The notes under the pieces are model-generated. The model had not been told where the DNA came from. It ran no database searches and saw nothing but the letters and a program-made list of their open reading frames with translations. DNA of 64,000 bases from positions 2,747,001 through 2,811,000 of the forward strand of contig NZ_CP045298.1 in NCBI RefSeq assembly GCF_009363115.1. Direction: 5' to 3'. Shown in pieces: positions 54,226 through 62,869 of the stretch. Within the stretch, counting starts at the first letter, position 1. Every line of letters begins with the position of its first letter. The stretch comes from Paenibacillus brasilensis (lineage in GTDB: Bacteria; Bacillota; Bacilli; Paenibacillales; Paenibacillaceae). A program made the translations under genes and the position numbers.

Positions 54226-54265
54226 AAAAAACCGCTTCAAAGGGGTCACCTAGAAGCGGTTTTTT
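54226..54265. terminator. Terminator of the kinase-regulator unit
   Basis: AAAAAACCGCTTC/GAAGCGGTTTTTT is a perfect 13-bp repeat with a 14-base loop. Confidence 0.92.
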
Positions 54266-54291
54266 GCATGGATGGAAATACTCGCTTTTTG

Positions 54292-54320
54292 CGTTTGAAT
54301 TAGCCTTTTTTCTCTATAAT
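54292..54320 (+). promoter_or_regulatory. Possible promoter of the 50-residue protein
   Basis: TATAAT at 54315-54320 with a weak -35 (CGTTTG, 54292-54297) 17 bases upstream. About 75 bases before the start codon. Confidence 0.35.
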
Positions 54321-54397
54321 CTGCTATTCGCTGATGCAAGTCTCCTACCCTGGCATATTCATATATAAATTTACGTTTATTGAAGGAGGTCATTGGA

Positions 54398-54550
54398 TTG
54401 GGAAGAACGAGACGAACTGGCTTTAAGAATAAAAGAATCTCGGTGGACGTCAGACAATCATCTTCAGCTCAAACAGGACAAGGCGGCAACCCTATTTCTA
54501 TCAATGCTTCGGATGTTGGGGTCGTCAGAACGGATATTAAAAACAAGTAA
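54398..54550 (+). CDS. 50-residue basic protein, unrecognised
   Basis: Frame of 50 codons starting with TTG at 54398, where AAGGAGGT lies 7 bases upstream at ideal distance. Product: basic N-terminal third (MGRTRRTGFKNKRISVDVRQ), a Ser/Gln/Gly linker and a C-terminal part NPISINASDVGVVRTDIKNK. No membrane segment. A competing frame from 54393 (73 codons) has only 2 bases to the ribosome binding site and is less likely. A terminator follows 40 bases later, so this is a complete small transcription unit. Family unknown. Confidence 0.65.
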   Translation: MGRTRRTGFKNKRISVDVRQSSSAQTGQGGNPISINASDVGVVRTDIKNK

Positions 54551-54590
54551 TCTTTCCTATGTAAAAGCCTCATCGTCGGCGCAAAAAAAA

Positions 54591-54630
54591 CACCGGGATA
54601 GACAGGTTTCCTAACCTGTTCCCGGCGGTT
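54591..54630. terminator. Terminator of the small gene, also usable by the neopullulanase gene
   Basis: ACCGGGA-TAG-ACAGGTT pairs with AACCTGT-TCCCGGCGGT with one bulge; A-run on the left, TTT on the right. It lies between convergent genes. Confidence 0.85.
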
Positions 54631-54674
54631 TCACTTAAATTGTCGTGTTTGTTTAGTCTCTCACCAGTATGAAC

Positions 54675-56432
54675 CTACATAGGCATTATGTCTTTCTTCA
54701 GTACGGCATAGCCATAGGGTAGAAGCTTGGCTTTTAAGCCTTCTGCACCTGTGGACCACTGGCTTTCGCCGAAGGCTAATTGCCATTCCTGCTCGGGAAT
54801 GTCCAGTTCAAATACGTGGTCCTCATCGGAACGATTGAGTAGCACAAGCAGCACTTCTTCCTCGCTTCGGCGCGCGTAAGCGAGGGATGTGCTTTCCGGC
54901 TGTGCCTCCAGAAAAGCAAGGCTTCCCTTATCGCGGAGGGCCGGATGCGCCTTGCGAAGCGCAATCAGCTCGCGATAAAAGTCGAATAGCTCATGATCCT
55001 GCTTGTCGGTGTCCCACTCCATGCATTTGCGGCAGCCGGGATCGGCATCTCCATCCAGGCCGATCTCATCACCGTAATAAATGCAGGGCGCGCCCATATA
55101 CGTGAACTGGAACATGGCGGCTAGCCGCATCAGCCGCTTGTCACCTCCGCACAGCGTCAGCAGGCGTGGCGTGTCATGGCTATCCAACAGGTTGAAGGCC
55201 ACCTCGGATGCCTGCTGCGGATAGCGGGCCAGCTGCTGTCCGATGGCAAAGGCGAAGCTTTGGGCATCGGTCACTTTTTTGACGAAAAAATCATTCACCG
55301 CATAGGTGAACGGATAATTCATTGTCGCATCGAACTGGTCACCCTGGAGCCATTCAGACGATTCATTCCACATTTCGCCCAAAATGTACGCATCCGGCTT
55401 GGCCTGCTTGACTGTCGTACGGAATTCTCGCCAGAAGGCGTGATCCACCTCATCAGCTACATCCAGCCGCCAGCCGTCAATGCCGATCTCCTCAATCCAA
55501 TGTTTGGCCACGCCCAACAGGTACTTTTTCACCTCAGGATGCTCCGTATTCAGCTTCGGCATCATCGGCTCCAGCCCGAATGTATCGTAGGTTGGTGTGC
55601 CGTCGACTACTTCCAACGGGAAGCTATGTATATGGAACCAGTCCTTGTAGGGTGAGGCTTCGCCCTTTTCCAGCACATCAACGAATGGCTTAAAGGTACG
55701 TCCTGAATGGTTGAAAACTGCATCAAGCAGTACCCGGATCCCCCGGTCATGGCAGGCATTCACCAGTTTTTTTAATATTTCCTTGTCCCCGAAATGCGGA
55801 TCAACCTCCATATAATCCTCGGTATCATATTTATGATTCGTTGTTGCCTTGAAGACAGGAGTCATATACAGAGCGCTAATTCCCAGCTTGCTCAGGTGAT
55901 CCAGATGATCCAGAATGCCCTGTAGATCGCCACCGAAAAAATTGTCTCTTCGCGGCTTGCCGCCCCATGCTTCTGCACCCTGCGGGCTAATGGAGGGGTC
56001 ACCGTTCGCAAAGCGTTCAGGGAAAATTTGGTAAAACACGGCCTCCTTCACCCATGCAGGAGGCTTCAGAATATCAATCGGATTCAAAAACGGGTATTGG
56101 AACAGATTATCTGCATTTTGGGGTTCCTCGGTAGTAAAGTCGTTCTCATTCATCCAAAGGCGTTCCTCTCCATCTTCCAGTAAAAACCCATATTTCAGCC
56201 GGCGATGAGTAGGCTTTACAGTGCATTCATAGTAATCAAACCTGCCGTCGGTGGCAAATTTGGACATCGGAACAAGCTGCCGGGTACGTCCCCAGTCGTA
56301 CTTATCTACAGTCAGAGCGTGCACGGCGGTCAGGTCATTTTTCTTGGTGCGAAGCCGTAAAAATATCGTTTCATGATCATAGCCAAAAGCCCAATTGCGC
56401 TTCGGGTGATGGCATATCGCTTCCAGTAGCAT
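54675..56432 (-). CDS. GH13_20 neopullulanase/cyclomaltodextrinase-like enzyme
   Basis: 585 residues, the family's normal length. N-terminal CBM34-like domain (about 1-125: HHPKRNWAFGYDHETIFLRL). Catalytic barrel: VFYQIFPERFANGDP, LDAVFNHSGRTF, nucleophile Asp in DGWRLDVADEVDH, acid/base Glu in ILGEMWNESS and Asp in NLLDSHDTPRLL. No signal peptide, so cytosolic. These enzymes cut cyclodextrins, pullulan and branched malto-oligosaccharides. It complements the alpha-glucosidase at 45078, although the two genes are not linked in an operon. Confidence 0.93.
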   Translation of the reverse strand: MLLEAICHHPKRNWAFGYDHETIFLRLRTKKNDLTAVHALTVDKYDWGRTRQLVPMSKFATDGRFDYYECTVKPTHRRLKYGFLLEDGEERLWMNENDFTTEEPQNADNLFQYPFLNPIDILKPPAWVKEAVFYQIFPERFANGDPSISPQGAEAWGGKPRRDNFFGGDLQGILDHLDHLSKLGISALYMTPVFKATTNHKYDTEDYMEVDPHFGDKEILKKLVNACHDRGIRVLLDAVFNHSGRTFKPFVDVLEKGEASPYKDWFHIHSFPLEVVDGTPTYDTFGLEPMMPKLNTEHPEVKKYLLGVAKHWIEEIGIDGWRLDVADEVDHAFWREFRTTVKQAKPDAYILGEMWNESSEWLQGDQFDATMNYPFTYAVNDFFVKKVTDAQSFAFAIGQQLARYPQQASEVAFNLLDSHDTPRLLTLCGGDKRLMRLAAMFQFTYMGAPCIYYGDEIGLDGDADPGCRKCMEWDTDKQDHELFDFYRELIALRKAHPALRDKGSLAFLEAQPESTSLAYARRSEEEVLLVLLNRSDEDHVFELDIPEQEWQLAFGESQWSTGAEGLKAKLLPYGYAVLKKDIMPM

Positions 56433-56581
56433 GGAATAGCCTCCTTTTTTACGAGCAATAAAATTTGAAATCGTATAGCGTATGTCGTATAAGGTAGTTA
56501 TTAACCTTTTTAAGCGGGTTATGTACCATAAATGCTATAATGCCCATTACATAAAAGAAAAACGATAAGCAGGTGCCTACG

Positions 56582-57256
56582 ATGAAAACAAATGTGTTAT
56601 ACATTGAAGATGATCAGGATATCGGTGCATGGATGCATCAATATTTGGAAGAACGGAACTACGCTGTAAGGTGGCTTCGCAGTGGGGATGGGGCTGTGGA
56701 GGCAGCCCGTACGTGCCAGCTCGTTATTATGGATGTGATGCTGCCTGGTCTGGATGGATTCACCATTGGCAAGCGGCTCAAGAAGGAGCGCCCGGAGCTT
56801 CCGATTCTTATGTTGTCAGCCCGCACCTCCATTGATGATAAGCTGCAAGGGCTGGATTTTGCCGACGATTATGTGACCAAGCCCTTTCATCCCGATGAAC
56901 TTATTGCACGGATGGAGGTTTTGTTGCGTCGAACAGGTGCCGCATCCGAAGAATCCATACAACTGGCACATCTCACGGTGTATCCTCCTGATAACCGTAT
57001 TGTGAATTGTGATACCGGAGAAGAAATTACGTTAACAGGCAAGCAATATCATATTTTTGCTTATTTGCTGCGGCATTTGGGCCAAATTATGACCAAGGAG
57101 CAAATGTATGAGGCTGTGTGGGGCGATCCGTATATCGACGGAGATAAAACGCTGATGGTTCATATCCGGCACCTGCGCGAGAAGCTGGAGATTGACCCTG
57201 CGAATCCCCGAATCATAGAAACGATCCGTGGTGTAGGCTATCGGGTGAAGGCGTAA
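56582..57256 (+). CDS. OmpR-type response regulator of a peptide-antibiotic resistance module
   Basis: 224 residues from ATG at 56582 (AGGTG 6 bases upstream). Receiver with LYIEDDQDIGAWM, Asp in LVIMDVMLPGLDG, Ser in MLSARTSID and Lys in YVTKPFHPDEL. The loop before it reads GLDFADDY, one residue shorter than the usual GLDxGADDY. C-terminal winged helix: LTGKQYHIFAYLLRHLGQ, KTLMVHIRHLREKLEID and ETIRGVGYRVKA. Stop and kinase start overlap (TAATG). Likely regulates the ABC genes at 58746-61104. Confidence 0.92.
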   Translation: MKTNVLYIEDDQDIGAWMHQYLEERNYAVRWLRSGDGAVEAARTCQLVIMDVMLPGLDGFTIGKRLKKERPELPILMLSARTSIDDKLQGLDFADDYVTKPFHPDELIARMEVLLRRTGAASEESIQLAHLTVYPPDNRIVNCDTGEEITLTGKQYHIFAYLLRHLGQIMTKEQMYEAVWGDPYIDGDKTLMVHIRHLREKLEIDPANPRIIETIRGVGYRVKA

Positions 57257-58686
57257 TGAGCAGGCCACGTAATAGTTGGGGAAGGCTACGTCGTAGCTCG
57301 GGGCTTGGTCAGGGAGAACGTTTTGGGAGTTCTCTGTTATTTCGCTATCTGCTCATTATTGTGGTAGCCATGTTGTTATTGCCCATTGTGCTGCCTGCTA
57401 CGGTGCTTATTTATAGTATGTTGTCTAACTGGGAGACGAACTCCACGCCTAAAAACCCACACTATCCCTCAACTACCAGTACCGAAAGTAGTTGGCATCG
57501 TGAAGCTATAGCCTTGAAGGGGAACACACCCGAGCAAATCTCAGCCCATCTGCGCAAAATACAGCGGGATATGTTTCCCGATTCACAAATATTTTGGGTG
57601 GATGCCACCGGGAAAACAAGACTGGAGCTACCCACACAACCGGATATCCCGAATCAATGGAGTGCGGGGCAGGCTATTGCCTTTATGAAGCAAGCAAGCT
57701 ACGAGGGACCGTTCACGGTAGTGGCCTTTATTGGCGGCGGCAAAGAAGATGTGAATCAGGGCTATATGGTATTAATAGTACCTCGTTCCTTCTTTGAGCG
57801 GCAATATACAGATAGCAGCATATCAATGTACTACATCATATTTATTGTATTGATCCTTGCAGGTTTTATATTCGTGTCTCTCCTGTTCTTTGTAGGCATT
57901 CGGCGCAGACTGGTGCGGCTTCAGGCGGCCATGTCGCAACGAGGTGAGGATGGATTGCCTATCCTTGTCACCACTGGACGCCCGGATGAAATCGGCAAGC
58001 TGGAGGAGGCGTTCAATCAGATGGTTGAGCAATTGGCAGATAGCCGGGGACGAGAGCGACAGGAGGAAGAACTGCGAAAAAGGCTGGTTGCGGATCTGTC
58101 ACACGATATTCGGACACCGCTTACGGTTGTACGCAACCATCTGTACACATTGGATACGGAGAATTTGAGTGTCAAGGGAAGACAGTCCATTATGTTAATG
58201 GAAAATAAGCTGAAAGACCTCGGAAGTCTGATCGACAACCTGCTCACCTACAATCTGCTGTCGAGTGGTAAATACACATTGAGAAACGAACCGCGCGATA
58301 TCCTGCGGCTGGTGCGAGAGTGTGCAGCCAACTGGTACCCGATGTGGGAAAAGGAAGGCTTTGAGGTGGATATTGATCTGCCCGAGCATAGTATAGTGTG
58401 GACGGTCGATGAGCAAGGCTTCCGCCGTTTACTGGATAATGTTTTTCAAAATGTAGTTCGCCACGCCGCTTCAGGCCGCTATATTGGTATTCATATACAG
58501 GAGCATCACGGGAAAGCCGCGCTAGTTATTGCAGATAAAGGGCCGGGAATGGAGCGCCAGTCTAGTGAAAAAGGAGCCGGGATTGGCTTGGCGATTACAG
58601 AACTGCTGGCTCGTGAAATGAATCTGGAGAGGGATATTGTCAGTTCCTCTGCCGGAACACAAATCCGTTTTTTAAACAAAACTTAA
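57256..58686 (+). CDS. Sensor histidine kinase paired with the 56582 regulator
   Basis: 476 residues. Membrane helices at about 30-55 and 195-220 enclose an extracellular domain of about 135 residues. HAMP-like linker with RPDEIGKLEEAFNQMVEQL, H-box VADLSHDIRTPLTVVRNHL, N-box LLDNVFQNVVRHA, G1 IADKGPGME and G2 GAGIGLAITELLA. The layout resembles kinases that sense lantibiotics or other cationic peptides. It starts at the last base of the regulator stop and lies 59 bases before the ABC genes. Confidence 0.9.
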   Translation: MSRPRNSWGRLRRSSGLGQGERFGSSLLFRYLLIIVVAMLLLPIVLPATVLIYSMLSNWETNSTPKNPHYPSTTSTESSWHREAIALKGNTPEQISAHLRKIQRDMFPDSQIFWVDATGKTRLELPTQPDIPNQWSAGQAIAFMKQASYEGPFTVVAFIGGGKEDVNQGYMVLIVPRSFFERQYTDSSISMYYIIFIVLILAGFIFVSLLFFVGIRRRLVRLQAAMSQRGEDGLPILVTTGRPDEIGKLEEAFNQMVEQLADSRGRERQEEELRKRLVADLSHDIRTPLTVVRNHLYTLDTENLSVKGRQSIMLMENKLKDLGSLIDNLLTYNLLSSGKYTLRNEPRDILRLVRECAANWYPMWEKEGFEVDIDLPEHSIVWTVDEQGFRRLLDNVFQNVVRHAASGRYIGIHIQEHHGKAALVIADKGPGMERQSSEKGAGIGLAITELLAREMNLERDIVSSSAGTQIRFLNKT

Positions 58687-58745
58687 ACAAGGGGTTCCCT
58701 CAGCTTTAAACTCGGTACGTTACGATAGGTGTCGAGGTGAGGAAC

Positions 58746-59663
58746 TTGAACGAATATATTATTGAAACGAACGGTCTCAGCAAAATATACAAAGGCCGTG
58801 CTGCGGTTAACCAACTGGACCTGAAAATAGGGCGTGGAGATATTTACGGTTTTCTCGGCCCGAATGGGGCGGGAAAAACGACAACGATCCGAATGCTGCT
58901 TGGACTCATTCGCCCAACCCGGGGAACGATCCGCATATTCGGACAGGATATTCGGAGGCATAAGCTCGATATTTTGCGTAAAGTCGGCTCGTTGGTAGAG
59001 TATCCTTCGTATTACGGTCATTTGAACGCAATCGAAAATCTGGAGGCCATTCGCCGCATTCTGAATGTGCCCAAAGAGAATATTGCGAACGTATTGGAGG
59101 TCGTTCGACTGACCAAGCATGCCAAACGCCCGGTCAAAGGCTACTCGCTAGGCATGAAGCAGAGACTTGGTATTGCAGCGGCGCTGCTCGGGAATCCCGA
59201 AGTGCTCATTCTGGACGAGCCAACGAATGGTTTGGACCCGGAGGGTATTCAGGAAATGCGCGAATTGATTCAGGCGATGCCCAAGGAACGGGGGATCACC
59301 GTACTGGTATCCAGCCATCTGCTGAGCGAGGTGGAACAGATGGCAAATACCGTCGGTATTATCCGTGAGGGCGAGCTGGTCTTTCAAAATACGATTCACA
59401 ATCTCCGCCAGGAATCCGCAGGGGGCATTCGTATCGTAGTATCGGAGCCGGAAGCTGCTCAACTGATTGCACGTGAACAGGGCTACCATTCGGTGAAAGA
59501 CGGGGCGGCACTGGATTTTGAAAACATGAATGATGCGGCTGTTGCATTGCTGGTCAAAAGATTGGTCGAAAATACGCATGCCGTGTATCGTGTGGAGGAG
59601 CGCCGCAAATCGCTGGAGGATATGTTCATGCAAGTGGTGGGCAAAAGAGGGGGCTCCCTATGA
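58746..59663 (+). CDS. ABC transporter ATPase, LanF/CprA/BcrA-like
   Basis: 305 residues from TTG at 58746 (GAGGTGAGG 5 bases upstream); GTG 58737 is a weaker alternative. Walker A FLGPNGAGKTTTIRMLLG, signature GYSLGMKQRLGIAAALLG, Walker B VLILDEPTNGLDPEGI and His switch VSSHLLSEVEQMA. This is the BcrA/MutF group that energises lantibiotic or bacitracin-type resistance pumps. The stop overlaps the next start by 4 bases. Confidence 0.92.
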   Translation: MNEYIIETNGLSKIYKGRAAVNQLDLKIGRGDIYGFLGPNGAGKTTTIRMLLGLIRPTRGTIRIFGQDIRRHKLDILRKVGSLVEYPSYYGHLNAIENLEAIRRILNVPKENIANVLEVVRLTKHAKRPVKGYSLGMKQRLGIAAALLGNPEVLILDEPTNGLDPEGIQEMRELIQAMPKERGITVLVSSHLLSEVEQMANTVGIIREGELVFQNTIHNLRQESAGGIRIVVSEPEAAQLIAREQGYHSVKDGAALDFENMNDAAVALLVKRLVENTHAVYRVEERRKSLEDMFMQVVGKRGGSL

Positions 59664-60376
59664 TGCTGCGGGCGTTGAAGGCGGATCTGCTCAAAGCACG
59701 CCGAAAGGGAATCTGGTTCCTGGTATTCCTCGGTCCCATTGGACTGGTGGCGATGCAGGGACTGAACTTCGGACTCCGCTATGACTATCTGATTCCGCGA
59801 TATAGAGGCCGTTTGTGGGAAGCCTTGATGGATAACATTGCTCTGTTCGTACCTCTTGCGCTGGTGTTAGGAGCTACTATGATCGCTTCCATGCTGGCGA
59901 ATGTGGAGCATTCGTCTAACTCCTGGAAGCAGCTGCTGGCCCTGCCTATTTCCAAGTTCAGCGTCTATATGGCCAAGCTCACGCTGGCCATCGGAATGCT
60001 ATGCGTGTCCTGTCTGCTCCTGACGGTGGGAACGTGGGGGCTGGGAATGCTTCTTGGTTTCGGGGAAGAGTCTGCGCCGATGGGCGAATTGCTGCGGCTC
60101 GGATTTTGGCCTTTGGGCGGCACGCTGCCTGTGCTCGTGCTGCTGTTGTGGCTAACGGTCACGTTCCAAAATCAGGCGCTGCCTGTAACACTGGGCATTA
60201 CGCTCGGTATCGGCAGCCTGTTTGCTTCACAGCTGTCTGAATGGTTTCCGCTGGCTTGGCCGCAATTCGCATGGGCTGCGCCTCAAGCGTGGATATTTGC
60301 GTCCATCGGCTGCGGAACGGGTGTGCTTCTCAGCCTGCTGACAGCGGCCCATTTTTGCCGAAAGGATGTGGCGTAA
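59660..60376 (+). CDS. ABC permease, LanE/MutE-like
   Basis: 238 residues with six membrane helices. Begins MMLRALKADLLKARRKGIWFL, with the motif HSSNSWKQLLALPISKFSVYMAK, here spanning about residues 75-95, typical of lantibiotic-immunity permeases (ABC-2 type). Start overlaps the ATPase stop and its stop overlaps the next start, so all three proteins are translationally coupled in 1:1:1 order. Confidence 0.88.
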   Translation: MMLRALKADLLKARRKGIWFLVFLGPIGLVAMQGLNFGLRYDYLIPRYRGRLWEALMDNIALFVPLALVLGATMIASMLANVEHSSNSWKQLLALPISKFSVYMAKLTLAIGMLCVSCLLLTVGTWGLGMLLGFGEESAPMGELLRLGFWPLGGTLPVLVLLLWLTVTFQNQALPVTLGITLGIGSLFASQLSEWFPLAWPQFAWAAPQAWIFASIGCGTGVLLSLLTAAHFCRKDVA

Positions 60377-61104
60377 TGTTCGGAGGATATGTACGGCTGC
60401 TTTCTGTCGAACGTATGAAAATGGCTAAATCGCCCGTCTGGCTGCTCGCACTCGTCAGTCCGGCGCTTGCCGTGCTGGTTGGTCTGCTGGCGAACCCGGG
60501 AGGAAACTGGCTGTTGCTGTTGTCAGCCATGCTCACAATGCATGCGCTCCTGTTCATGCCGATGCTGACCGCCGTGTTTGGCTCCCTGGTCTGCCGATTC
60601 GAGCATGGGGGCGGCGGTTGGAAGCAACTGCTGTCGTTACCATTGTCCCGCACCAGCCTGTACGCGGCCAAGCTGACGATCATTATGGCCTTGGTCGGAT
60701 TGACCCAGCTATTGTTCGGCGGAGCACTGCTGGGTGTTGGAGCTGTGCAGGATATGAATGGACCGATCCCTTGGGCCGTGATCGCCCAAAGCCTGCTCGC
60801 AGGCTGGGTTGCCTGCCTGCCGCTGGCTGCGCTGCAGCTCATGGTGTCCTTCCTGTGGTCCAGCTTTGCTGCACCGCTTGCTTTGAATTTCGTCTTTACC
60901 GTGCCGAATATTCTCATCGCCAAATCCCAGACCTACGCTCCGTATTATCCGTGGGTACAGCCCTTACTGGCGATGATGCCGAGCGGAAGAGACAACTTCG
61001 GGGCGTTCATGGTACCAGCTGATACACTAATGACGGTTATACTGGGTAGCTTTGTCGTGTTTTTGTTTGCGGGCCTGACGGTGTTTCGTTATAAAGAGAT
61101 ATAG
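60376..61104 (+). CDS. ABC permease, LanG/MutG-like
   Basis: 242 residues from ATG at 60376, which overlaps the preceding stop (TAATG); the frame is open further upstream but inside the LanE-like gene. Six membrane helices. The motif GGGGWKQLLSLPLSRTSLYAAK parallels that of the preceding permease, marking the two as distant paralogues that form a heterodimer. Last gene of the module; a hairpin terminator follows. Confidence 0.88.
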   Translation: MFGGYVRLLSVERMKMAKSPVWLLALVSPALAVLVGLLANPGGNWLLLLSAMLTMHALLFMPMLTAVFGSLVCRFEHGGGGWKQLLSLPLSRTSLYAAKLTIIMALVGLTQLLFGGALLGVGAVQDMNGPIPWAVIAQSLLAGWVACLPLAALQLMVSFLWSSFAAPLALNFVFTVPNILIAKSQTYAPYYPWVQPLLAMMPSGRDNFGAFMVPADTLMTVILGSFVVFLFAGLTVFRYKEI

Positions 61105-61117
61105 AGTGAGATATAGG

Positions 61118-61147
61118 AGGTAAGCTTGCTGGTACATGAAGCTTGCC
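61118..61147 (+). terminator. Terminator of the LanFEG-like operon
   Basis: AGGTAAGCTT pairs with AAGCTTGCCT (one T-G pair) around a 10-base loop, with T-rich sequence after it. Confidence 0.7.
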
Positions 61148-61218
61148 TCGATCTGTTTTCTGTTTTATTATTTTCATTCATTCCGGGTCACGTCTCAGAA
61201 TGGGTATATAGGGCTGAT

Positions 61219-61488
61219 TCAACGTCTAGCTCGTGAAGTTATTCTAAATGAAGCATAGGTAATCAGGGCATAGATAATACCATACATCGCCCATGCGTCC
61301 AAATTGGATTTAAAGGTGTCTATATTTGTCGTGATAAACAGGAGAGGAAGTACAATAGCGATGCCTACACCCAGCAGAATCCTAAAATGAAGAAATGAAC
61401 AAATAATCCCTATTATAATGGCGATTAGGGGGCAAATGAGCAGAGTGGGGACAAGAGGGTTCAGTTGATGAAAAAACCAATAAATCAT
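61219..61488 (-). CDS. Small membrane protein, DUF2651-like
   Basis: 89 residues with three membrane helices (LVPTLLICPLIAIIIGII, ILLGVGIAIVLPLLFITT, AWAMYGIIYALITYASF) and a basic tail TSRARR. Length and layout resemble the DUF2651 proteins of Bacillus, which are functionally undescribed. It lies 43 bases after the gene at 61532, on the same strand, and is likely cotranscribed with it. Confidence 0.6.
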   Translation of the reverse strand: MIYWFFHQLNPLVPTLLICPLIAIIIGIICSFLHFRILLGVGIAIVLPLLFITTNIDTFKSNLDAWAMYGIIYALITYASFRITSRARR

Positions 61489-61531
61489 ATTAACACCTCG
61501 TTTGAAGGGAGTATAGTAATTTGGTAGCTAG

Positions 61532-62758
61532 CTAATTTGTGCCGAAGAAACGAATCATTTCTTTATTGGAATGATAGGTTAAGGGAATGACAGCCTCTTC
61601 AGCGCCTGTCTCTAAACTGTAGCGACGTATTTCTCTGACTCTGTCCTTAGGACTTTTTTTAACAAAGTCATAGAGTATATCAATAGAATTCCCCGAAATT
61701 CTTGTACTCGATATATATCCTCTGTCAGTCTCCTTTTTCTGAATAAACTCTTTGTTTTGTTTTAATTGGATTTTTTTTACGTTCTTTAAGGAAGAATCAT
61801 AAGCCATTATTTCACCATTATTTGATATAACATACAAATTTCCATTGTGTAATGCAGTATCATACAGGGAAAATGATTCGTTAGAAATAGAAATTTCTTT
61901 ATCTAAGGAGCCATCAGAGGGATTTAAAATTTGAATGATCGGCCGATCCTGAATGCCCGGACGATTTCCATCCAACATGATGATTAGACGATTATGAAAC
62001 CATAGAAGGGATGATCCGTTATTTTGCCCGACCGGATAATATGCCCGTTCCTGAGACTTGTGATTTTGAATAGAATAATTATGAAGCAAACGATTTGTGT
62101 TTAGATCTATCACATAAATACCAACGTTTTCTCCATTCCCGTCTATGTATAATACATAAGCTTTATTTTCTTTTTCTACAACGGATTGGAAATATCCTGG
62201 CAACATGACGTGATGAAGTGCAGATTCACCCATCTTTGAATATACCAACTCATTAGAATATACCTTGGGGGAGTATTGTGGATTGGTACCCACATTCATA
62301 GTGAAAAATAAATAGTCTCCGCTGCTTTTGATGAAAGAAGTACCGATTGCTCTGTCCTTGTTGTACTTTGCGGGACCAAAAAAGGAATAAATATTTCCGT
62401 AATTATCCATAACATAATGCCTATTTTGTCGCTCAGAGGCGATATAGTAGTTACCATCAAATTTAGTGAAATAATAGAAGGCACGGCCATCTTTTAGTTT
62501 CTGCTTGCCTATAATATCTCCAGTCGAGCTGTAGCTTACAAGATCAGCGCCTTCCTTCATGGCATCAGAGTAGATGACTACAAAGCCTTTTTCAGCTGTA
62601 TTCAGCTTTATTTTTTCTGAGAGGGTATTTATGGAATGATTCAAATCTTTGGATGGTCTACTTTTTGAATTATTACTGATGATACAAAGGGTTAAAAGAA
62701 GGCCAATTAAGCAGGCCATAACAATTACTATCCAAACTATCTGTTTCTTTGTTAACAA
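61532..62758 (-). CDS. Membrane-anchored protein of unknown function with propeller-like repeats
   Basis: 408 residues from TTG at 62758, with AGGGGG 7 bases upstream. One N-terminal membrane helix (IVWIVIVMACLIGLLLTLCII) places the rest outside. The body shows repeated short blade-like units (DGNYYIASERQNRHYVMDN, KAYVLYIDGNGENVGIYVID, NGNLYVISNNGEIMAYDSS), as in WD/PQQ-type propellers. No catalytic residues recognised. Codon use is AT-rich compared with genes before 61 kb. Neighbours are a DUF2651-like gene and a secreted papain-fold protein. Confidence 0.65.
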   Translation of the reverse strand: MLTKKQIVWIVIVMACLIGLLLTLCIISNNSKSRPSKDLNHSINTLSEKIKLNTAEKGFVVIYSDAMKEGADLVSYSSTGDIIGKQKLKDGRAFYYFTKFDGNYYIASERQNRHYVMDNYGNIYSFFGPAKYNKDRAIGTSFIKSSGDYLFFTMNVGTNPQYSPKVYSNELVYSKMGESALHHVMLPGYFQSVVEKENKAYVLYIDGNGENVGIYVIDLNTNRLLHNYSIQNHKSQERAYYPVGQNNGSSLLWFHNRLIIMLDGNRPGIQDRPIIQILNPSDGSLDKEISISNESFSLYDTALHNGNLYVISNNGEIMAYDSSLKNVKKIQLKQNKEFIQKKETDRGYISSTRISGNSIDILYDFVKKSPKDRVREIRRYSLETGAEEAVIPLTYHSNKEMIRFFGTN

Positions 62759-62805
62759 AGCCTTTCCCCCTCATGAAAAAAAATTTGATGTGAACATACA
62801 AAATG

Positions 62806-62843
62806 ATTCCAGTTAGTAGAAAACCACTTCAACTAACTGGAAT
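62806..62843. terminator. Hairpin after the papain-fold gene
   Basis: ATTCCAGTTAGT/ACTAACTGGAAT is a perfect 12-bp repeat with a 14-base loop, followed on the minus strand by CATTTT. Probable terminator of the gene at 62870. Confidence 0.7.
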
Positions 62844-62869
62844 TTTAAGATGTTAGTTAACGAATATGA

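Noticed and set aside
54393..54614. 73-codon frame competing with the 50-residue protein
   Set aside because: Only 2 bases separate its start from the ribosome binding site and it runs into the terminator; the frame from 54398 has ideal spacing and ends before the terminator.
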